Source of the DNA: Actinomycetota bacterium
GTDB taxonomy: Bacteria > Actinomycetota > Acidimicrobiia > Acidimicrobiales > Ilumatobacteraceae
Assembly (NCBI GenBank): GCA_009927375.1
Contig: RFNE01000116.1
Coordinates: forward strand, 1 to 10,700
Length of the DNA: 10,700 nt
Direction of reading: 5' to 3'
The number at the start of each line of letters is the position of its first letter. Position 1 is the first letter of the stretch. The notes below the pieces were generated by a model. The model did no database searches. It was not told the DNA's origin and saw nothing but the letters and a program-made list of their open reading frames with translations. Below, in pieces: positions 7,237 to 10,700 of the stretch. Both the position numbers and the translations under genes were made by a program.

Positions 7237-8057
7237 TTCTTCTTGCGATGGCAGCAAGCTTTGGTTTTTGTGCACTTGGGATCCTCCTCATTGTGCTCAG
7301 GCCCAGATTTAGGCGTCAGGCGAGCAAAGTTGTCGTGAGATGGAACGCGCTGAGGACTCTTGCACTTCCCGCTCTCACTGGAGCTCTTGGGTGGTGGCTC
7401 TCTGGTTTGGTGGCAGTTGGACTAGTGGCATTGGTTGCGTCCTTCTTGCTGGTACGGAAAGGTACGCAGCATCGTCCACTCCGCGACGAGCGCTTGTTCG
7501 TCGATGCACTTGCAACGTGGACCGAACAGCTTCGCGACACCCTCGCTGGTTCACATGGGCTCGAAGAGGCCATCTTTGCTACCGCTGAGAGGGCTCCACG
7601 GATCATTCAACCTGAGGTGCAACGCCTTGTTGCATACATGACATATGGCTCTACAGCTCAAGGGCTGCGCCAATTCGCGGACGACCTTGATCATCCAACG
7701 GCTGACTTTGTTGTTTCAGCCCTTCTAACCGCTACCCAGTACCAAGCGAGAGACCTTGTCACCTTGCTATCTCACGTCGCAGATTGTGCGCGAGATGAGG
7801 GGAAGATGCGATCTCGGGTCTGGGTGAGCAGGGCGCGCACAAGAAGCTCTGTTCGAATCATCATCGGCGTCGTCGTTGTCTTTGTCGGAGGGCTCTTCAT
7901 ATTTAGCGCGGACTACTTGTCGCCCTATTCGAGTGTCAATGGTCAAATCTTCCTCACATGTATTGGAGTCGTCTTTGCGACGTCATTTGCTCTGATGAAG
8001 CGAATGTCGGAAGTGGTAATGCCGGAACGGTTCGTGAAGAAGCGGGTTACAGGATGA
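7233..8057 (+). CDS. tadB: TadB, Flp pilus inner-membrane platform protein (type II secretion F domain)
   Basis: The 274-residue protein has a first membrane span near 3-23 (FGFCALGILLIVL), a second hydrophobic stretch near 43-75, and a cytoplasmic T2SF domain near 85-200 (LFVDALATWTEQLRDTLAG, SHGLEEAIFATAERAP, GSTAQGLRQFADDLDHPTAD). Two C-terminal spans follow near 205-225 and 238-257. This is the normal TadB arrangement and length. With TadC it forms the platform on which the ATPase acts. The start overlaps the cpaF stop and the stop overlaps the tadC start, both as ATGA. GGAG lies shortly upstream of the ATG. The frame is intact. Confidence 0.9.
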   Translation: MILLAMAASFGFCALGILLIVLRPRFRRQASKVVVRWNALRTLALPALTGALGWWLSGLVAVGLVALVASFLLVRKGTQHRPLRDERLFVDALATWTEQLRDTLAGSHGLEEAIFATAERAPRIIQPEVQRLVAYMTYGSTAQGLRQFADDLDHPTADFVVSALLTATQYQARDLVTLLSHVADCARDEGKMRSRVWVSRARTRSSVRIIIGVVVVFVGGLFIFSADYLSPYSSVNGQIFLTCIGVVFATSFALMKRMSEVVMPERFVKKRVTG

Positions 8058-8871
8058 TCGGCAACTCCTTGCTCTGGACAATGATTTCGTTGGGTCTGTT
8101 GTTCGTAATTCGACCGCAGGTTGCAGACAACTTGTGGAGCCGCGCAACTGCATGGACCAGCTATCTGAATTCACGCATTAGAGCAGTGTTCTGCGCAAGC
8201 ACGAGAGCAATCTCCAGATCTGTGAAGTGTCGGCTGACGAGATGACAGTTCGCAAGGCAATGTATTCTTTCGGTTCCGGTCTTGGTGGGATCGCAATAGT
8301 TGCCATTGTTGGCAACTCATTCCCAGCGTCGTCAGGGATTTTGGTTGTCGCACTTGTAATGGCGATGCTCGGATTGGGCTTTATCTATCCCGATCTCGTG
8401 CTCCAGAAAGAAGCAGGCCGAAGGCGAAAGTCTTTCCGCTATGGATTCTCAAGTTTCCTTGACCTCGTGACGGTACTTCTTGCAGGAGGGTCGGGAATCG
8501 AATCGGCCTTATTGATGGCAAGTGAGACCGGGGATGGACAGACGTTCGAACAGATTCGCAAGAGTTTGCGCCGTTCGCAAGTGGCTCGGACCTCACCATG
8601 GGATGAACTCGCAGATCTCGGACGCCGCTTCGGAATAGACGAGATCGTTGAAGTAGCGGGGAGTGTGGAACTCGCGGGACGTCACGGAGCGCGAATCAGG
8701 GACACACTCGTTGCACGTGCTGCAACGCTTCGGCATCGACAGCTGAGCGAAATTGAGGCAGAGGCGGCTGCCGCCACAGAGCGAATGGGGATGCCGATGG
8801 TGCTCCTCTTCATCGGATTTATCAGCCTTGTTGGCTATCCCGCAGTAGTGGAGATGCTTCAGGGTTGGTGA
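8054..8871 (+). CDS. tadC: TadC, Flp pilus inner-membrane platform protein, one frameshift
   Basis: The second platform protein. The T2SF domain is clear in the frame that ends at 8871: SFRYGFSSFLDLVTVLLAGG, GIESALLMASETGDGQTF, VARTSPWDELADLGRRFGID, VAGSVELAGRHGARIRDTLV, followed by a final span (MVLLFIGFISLVGYPAVV). The first 45 or so residues, starting at the ATG of an ATGA overlap with tadB, lie in another frame that stops at 8245. One extra T at 8189-8190 joins RIRAV to LRKHESNLQICEVSADEM and gives about 272 residues, the usual size and equal to TadB. The alternative is a separate gene beginning at GTG 8227, but the stretch just before it (LRKHESNLQICE) already looks like TadC sequence, so the frameshift reading is preferred. 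The position of this break is less certain than the others. Confidence 0.8.
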
Positions 8872-8901
8872 AGCAAGAAATCAACACGAAAGGAAACATC
8901 A

Positions 8902-9096
8902 ATGAAATCAATCGGACAACACTTTCAGTACTACTGGATTCGGTTTACGGCGTCTCGGGAGCGGGATCTCGAACGTGGCGAGGTCAGTGCCACGACCGTT
9001 GTCATGGCTGCTGCTCTCATCGCTCTGGCGATTGCCGTCGGAGCGACTATCACGGCCCGTGTGCGCGACAAGGCTGACAGTCTGGACCTCGGCTGA
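8902..9096 (+). CDS. Small Flp-like pilin (putative major subunit)
   Basis: The 64-residue protein has a 26-residue leader ending in ERG, then EVSATTVVMAAALIALAIA, a single hydrophobic helix, and a short polar tail (RVRDKADSLDLG). The gene lies where tad loci encode Flp pilin, right after tadC. If cut after G26, as in class III signal peptides, the mature product would be only 38 residues. The Glu normally found at +5 of type IV pilins is Thr here (E-V-S-A-T), so identity as the pilus subunit is likely by position and shape but not proven. AAAGGA at 8889-8894 is a good ribosome-binding site, 7 bases before the ATG. The next gene begins one base after the stop (TGA-A-ATG). Confidence 0.7.
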   Translation: MKSIGQHFQYYWIRFTASRERDLERGEVSATTVVMAAALIALAIAVGATITARVRDKADSLDLG

Positions 9097-9097
9097 A

Positions 9098-9414
9098 ATG
9101 AGGCAGGAGCGTGGTGAAGTGAGCGCCGAATCGGTGATCATCGTGCCGGTCGTGTTCTTTGTGCTCCTCCTTGGGGTTCAAGCAACCACGCTTTCCATGC
9201 AGCCAACATTGCGACTGCTGCCGCGGCACAAGGAGCGGCGGCAGCAGCCGCAAGTGGTGCAAGTGAACTTGATGGTGAACGGGTGGCGTCGATTTCCGTT
9301 GCCGAACTCGGCGGAAGTTTGAGTTCGCCTCCAGAGGTCAAGATGCGATCTGACTGGGTCGAAGTCACCGTCCACATTGCGATTCCACAGATCATCCCGG
9401 GTTTCCCCGTGTGA
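9098..9414 (+). CDS. TadE-like pseudopilin, one frameshift
   Basis: The protein begins MRQERGEVSAESVIIVPVVF: a short leader, a G at position 6 before the cleavage site, Glu at +5 (E11), and a hydrophobic helix. This is the TadE pattern. The frame breaks at the TTT at 9192-9194; adding one T joins GVQATTL to FHAANIATAAAAQGAAAAAA and continues to SDWVEVTVHIAIPQIIPGFP, giving about 105 residues ending at 9414. The alanine-rich stretch after the helix and the beta-rich end are typical of TadE. Without the repair the frame becomes arginine- and glutamine-rich and ends at 9322, which looks wrong. The start lies one base after the pilin stop, so translation is probably coupled. It is likely a minor pilin or assembly factor in the membrane. 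Confidence 0.8.
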
Positions 9415-9451
9415 TTGAAAGGAACGTGACCGAACGGAAAGAGCGATTTGT

Positions 9452-9458
9452 AAAGGAG
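9452..9458 (+). promoter_or_regulatory. Shine-Dalgarno AAAGGAG of the second TadE-like gene
   Basis: AAAGGAG lies 8 bases before the ATG at 9467, in the 52-base gap after the first TadE-like gene. It is one of the strongest ribosome-binding sites in the operon and the gene is the only one here not packed against its upstream neighbour, which suggests independent translation initiation. Confidence 0.7.
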
Positions 9459-9466
9459 TTGGACCG

Positions 9467-9868
9467 ATGAGACATGAGCAGGGTTCGGTGACGGTTGAAG
9501 CTGTACTTCTTGCTCCCGTTCTGGCCATCGGATTTCTTTCAATCGTGTACGGCAGTCGGCTCGTTGCTTCATCTCAAGCAGTCCAACTTGCGGCCGATCA
9601 TGGAGCGCGGACGGCCTCGACTGTTCGCTATTCGAAGATGGATGAAGTAGGCGTGGAAGCTGCACGTCTCTACCTTGATGAATATCGGTCAGGCTGTAGT
9701 GACGCAAGGGTAAACGTTGCGGTGGATCAAGAGTCCGATCGACCTTCTGTGCTTGTCGAAGTCGAGTGTGAAGTAGACACAAGCGGACTTTCATTTCTTG
9801 GGCTCGTGCCAAAGACGCTTAGGGCCCATTCGATTGAAGTCGTCGATGTTTGGCGAGCGAATGAATAA
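9467..9868 (+). CDS. TadE/TadF-like pseudopilin
   Basis: The 133-residue protein begins MRHEQGSVTVEAVLLAPVLA, with G6 before the presumed cut and Glu at +5 (E11), followed by a hydrophobic helix to about residue 29. After the helix come AVQLAADHGARTAS, typical of TadE-like proteins, and a beta-rich outer part with cysteines C77 and C101 that could form a disulfide. The frame is intact. The stop overlaps the next start by one base (TAATG). It is probably a second minor pilin, anchored by its N-terminal helix and facing outside. Confidence 0.82.
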   Translation: MRHEQGSVTVEAVLLAPVLAIGFLSIVYGSRLVASSQAVQLAADHGARTASTVRYSKMDEVGVEAARLYLDEYRSGCSDARVNVAVDQESDRPSVLVEVECEVDTSGLSFLGLVPKTLRAHSIEVVDVWRANE

Positions 9869-10254
9869 TGAGTTCGACTGAATCAGGATCCATCACGGCT
9901 TTCGTGCTCGGCCTCCTCTCGGTATTCATCGCGTGCATGGCACTTGTGGTGGATGGGGGGAACGTGTTTCCAATTATCTTGCGCATGCTGACATCGCTGA
10001 GAACGCAGCCCGATTTGGGAGCCAAGAAGTGACGTCGTTGAGAAGTGGTGACCCCCTTGCTTCATCGCGATAGAGCATCGCGAGCTGCGCACAGCTACCT
10101 CGAGCGCCATGGAGTATCGGGCACTGTGACAGTCGAGGACAACGTTCTGACAGTGCACGTCTATGGGGACGTTCAATTCGTTTTGCTCAAACTCATTGGT
10201 TTGTCGTCAACAACAGTCGCGGTCAAACGAAGTGCAGAGCCGGTCGTCCAATGA
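9868..10254 (+). CDS. Short TadG-like / Rv3654c-type pilus-associated protein, two frameshifts
   Basis: From the ATG of a TAATG overlap the protein reads ESGSITAFVLGLLSVFIACM and ALVVDGGNVF, the N-terminal membrane anchor with the VDGG motif typical of TadG-like proteins. One T missing from TTT at 9967-9969 (restoring VFSNYLAHADIAENAARFG) and one extra C in the CCCCC at 10052-10056 (restoring SGDPLLHRDRASRAA) link the three frame segments. The last is HSYLERHGVSGTVTVEDNVL through LLKLIGLSSTTVAVKRSAEP. The repaired product is about 128 residues: one helix, then a small outer domain with no von Willebrand A domain. It therefore matches the short actinobacterial helicase/secretion-neighbourhood TadE-like class better than full TadG. 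The stop overlaps the next start (ATGA). Confidence 0.78.
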
Positions 10255-10700
10255 AGCGCGCAATTCTCCTCAGTGTTTTGCAGATTGTTGGAACACCACT
10301 GACCCTTGTAGCAACTGGGCATACTCCGCAGAGGTACGTGAAGCTCCTTGGCAATCCGCAGACTTCAAGTGAAGGTCTTCAGGCCCTTGGGGTTCTCGCC
10401 ATCTGGCTGGTGTGGGTATGGGGAGTGGTCTCTGCAGTAGCAGCGCTCAAAGCTGCGCAAAGGATGGGAGTTGTCAGTCCCAGCCGCATGATTCCAACGC
10501 ACATCGCCATGTCTGCTGCGGCGCTTGTTGGAGCGCTGGATTGGGGAACAAGTTCTGAGGACGAAGGATCAATTGAAGTTGTCGAATCTCAACCTCGGGT
10601 AAGTAGTGAGTCGCGACAAGTTGATGTGAATCTCCCAAGCACTGCGATGACTATCTTGGCTGGATTTCTCCTCCGCCAAGTGCAGCTGAACATCCAGAAG
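10251..10700 (+). CDS. Membrane protein, N-terminus only; resembles LysM/BTAD-type proteins of actinobacterial tad loci
   Basis: The frame is open from the ATG at 10251 to the right edge (150 codons). It starts in an ATGA overlap with the preceding gene. Hydrophobic stretches are at about 4-20, 43-66 (GVLAIWLVWVWGVVSAVAAL), 80-97 and 130-141, with an acidic linker at 102-112. The pattern of two N-terminal spans, a W-rich second span, a linker and a further span followed by basic or polar residues resembles the start of large membrane proteins with LysM and bacterial transcriptional activator (BTAD) domains that often end actinobacterial tad operons. No LysM motif is visible in the part present and the BTAD domain would lie outside the window. 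The membrane protein call is firm; the family is a pattern-based inference. Confidence 0.6.
   Translation, partial: MKRAILLSVLQIVGTPLTLVATGHTPQRYVKLLGNPQTSSEGLQALGVLAIWLVWVWGVVSAVAALKAAQRMGVVSPSRMIPTHIAMSAAALVGALDWGTSSEDEGSIEVVESQPRVSSESRQVDVNLPSTAMTILAGFLLRQVQLNIQK

Noticed and set aside
8227..8871. tadC as a short separate gene starting at GTG 8227
   Set aside because: TadC-like sequence continues upstream of this GTG in the same frame, the upstream frame begins with an ATGA overlap with tadB, and joining them gives the normal TadC length.
9138..9812. A 224-codon minus-strand open frame opposite the TadE-like genes
   Set aside because: It is a shadow of the alanine-rich TadE coding region, and the plus-strand genes fit the operon and the family.

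Overview
This window comes from a moderately GC-rich bacterium, most likely an actinobacterium; an Acidimicrobiia-like lineage is a guess from overall protein character. The grounds are a methionine aminopeptidase with an N-terminal SEC-C zinc motif, a type I pantothenate kinase, a Tad/Flp pilus locus with no secretin gene visible, and apparently leaderless starts behind TANNNT-type -10 boxes. No tRNA, rRNA, CRISPR array or insertion sequence is visible.

Layout. Bases 1-1823 hold two minus-strand genes: a family III CoA-transferase (running off the left edge) and, upstream of it, an M20D metallo-amidohydrolase. A short divergent promoter region (1824-1912) separates them from two plus-strand genes: a small regulator that seems to fuse a thiamine/HMP-binding YkoF/MTH1187-type domain to a DauR/YheO-type helix-turn-helix, and a HAD-family phosphatase. 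These converge, with only 4 bases between stops, on a minus-strand housekeeping pair, map (methionine aminopeptidase) then coaA (pantothenate kinase), at 3138-5069. From 5240 to the right edge lies one tightly packed plus-strand Tad (tight adherence, type IVb pilus) operon: CpaB/RcpC-like SAF protein, CpaF/TadA ATPase, TadB, TadC, a tiny Flp-like pilin, two TadE-like pseudopilins, a short TadG-like protein, and the N-terminus of a membrane protein that resembles the LysM/BTAD-type proteins often found at the end of actinobacterial tad operons. Several neighbours overlap by ATGA or TAATG, which suggests translational coupling.

How it works together. TadA powers assembly, TadB and TadC form the inner-membrane platform, and the small proteins with G-[ES]-[VI]-[ST] signal sequences are the likely pilus subunits or minor pilins. 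TadZ/CpaE and a prepilin peptidase are not in this window and must lie elsewhere if the system works.

Data quality. Seven genes (CoA-transferase, HAD, coaA, cpaF, tadC, tadE, tadG) are each broken by one or two single-base frameshifts. Every break can be repaired by adding or removing one base in a short homopolymer run. This reads as homopolymer sequencing error, not gene decay, so these genes are annotated here as single genes across the breaks. Apart from the unusual regulator fusion and the small Tad substrates, the window looks like ordinary chromosomal sequence; I see no convincing entirely new system.
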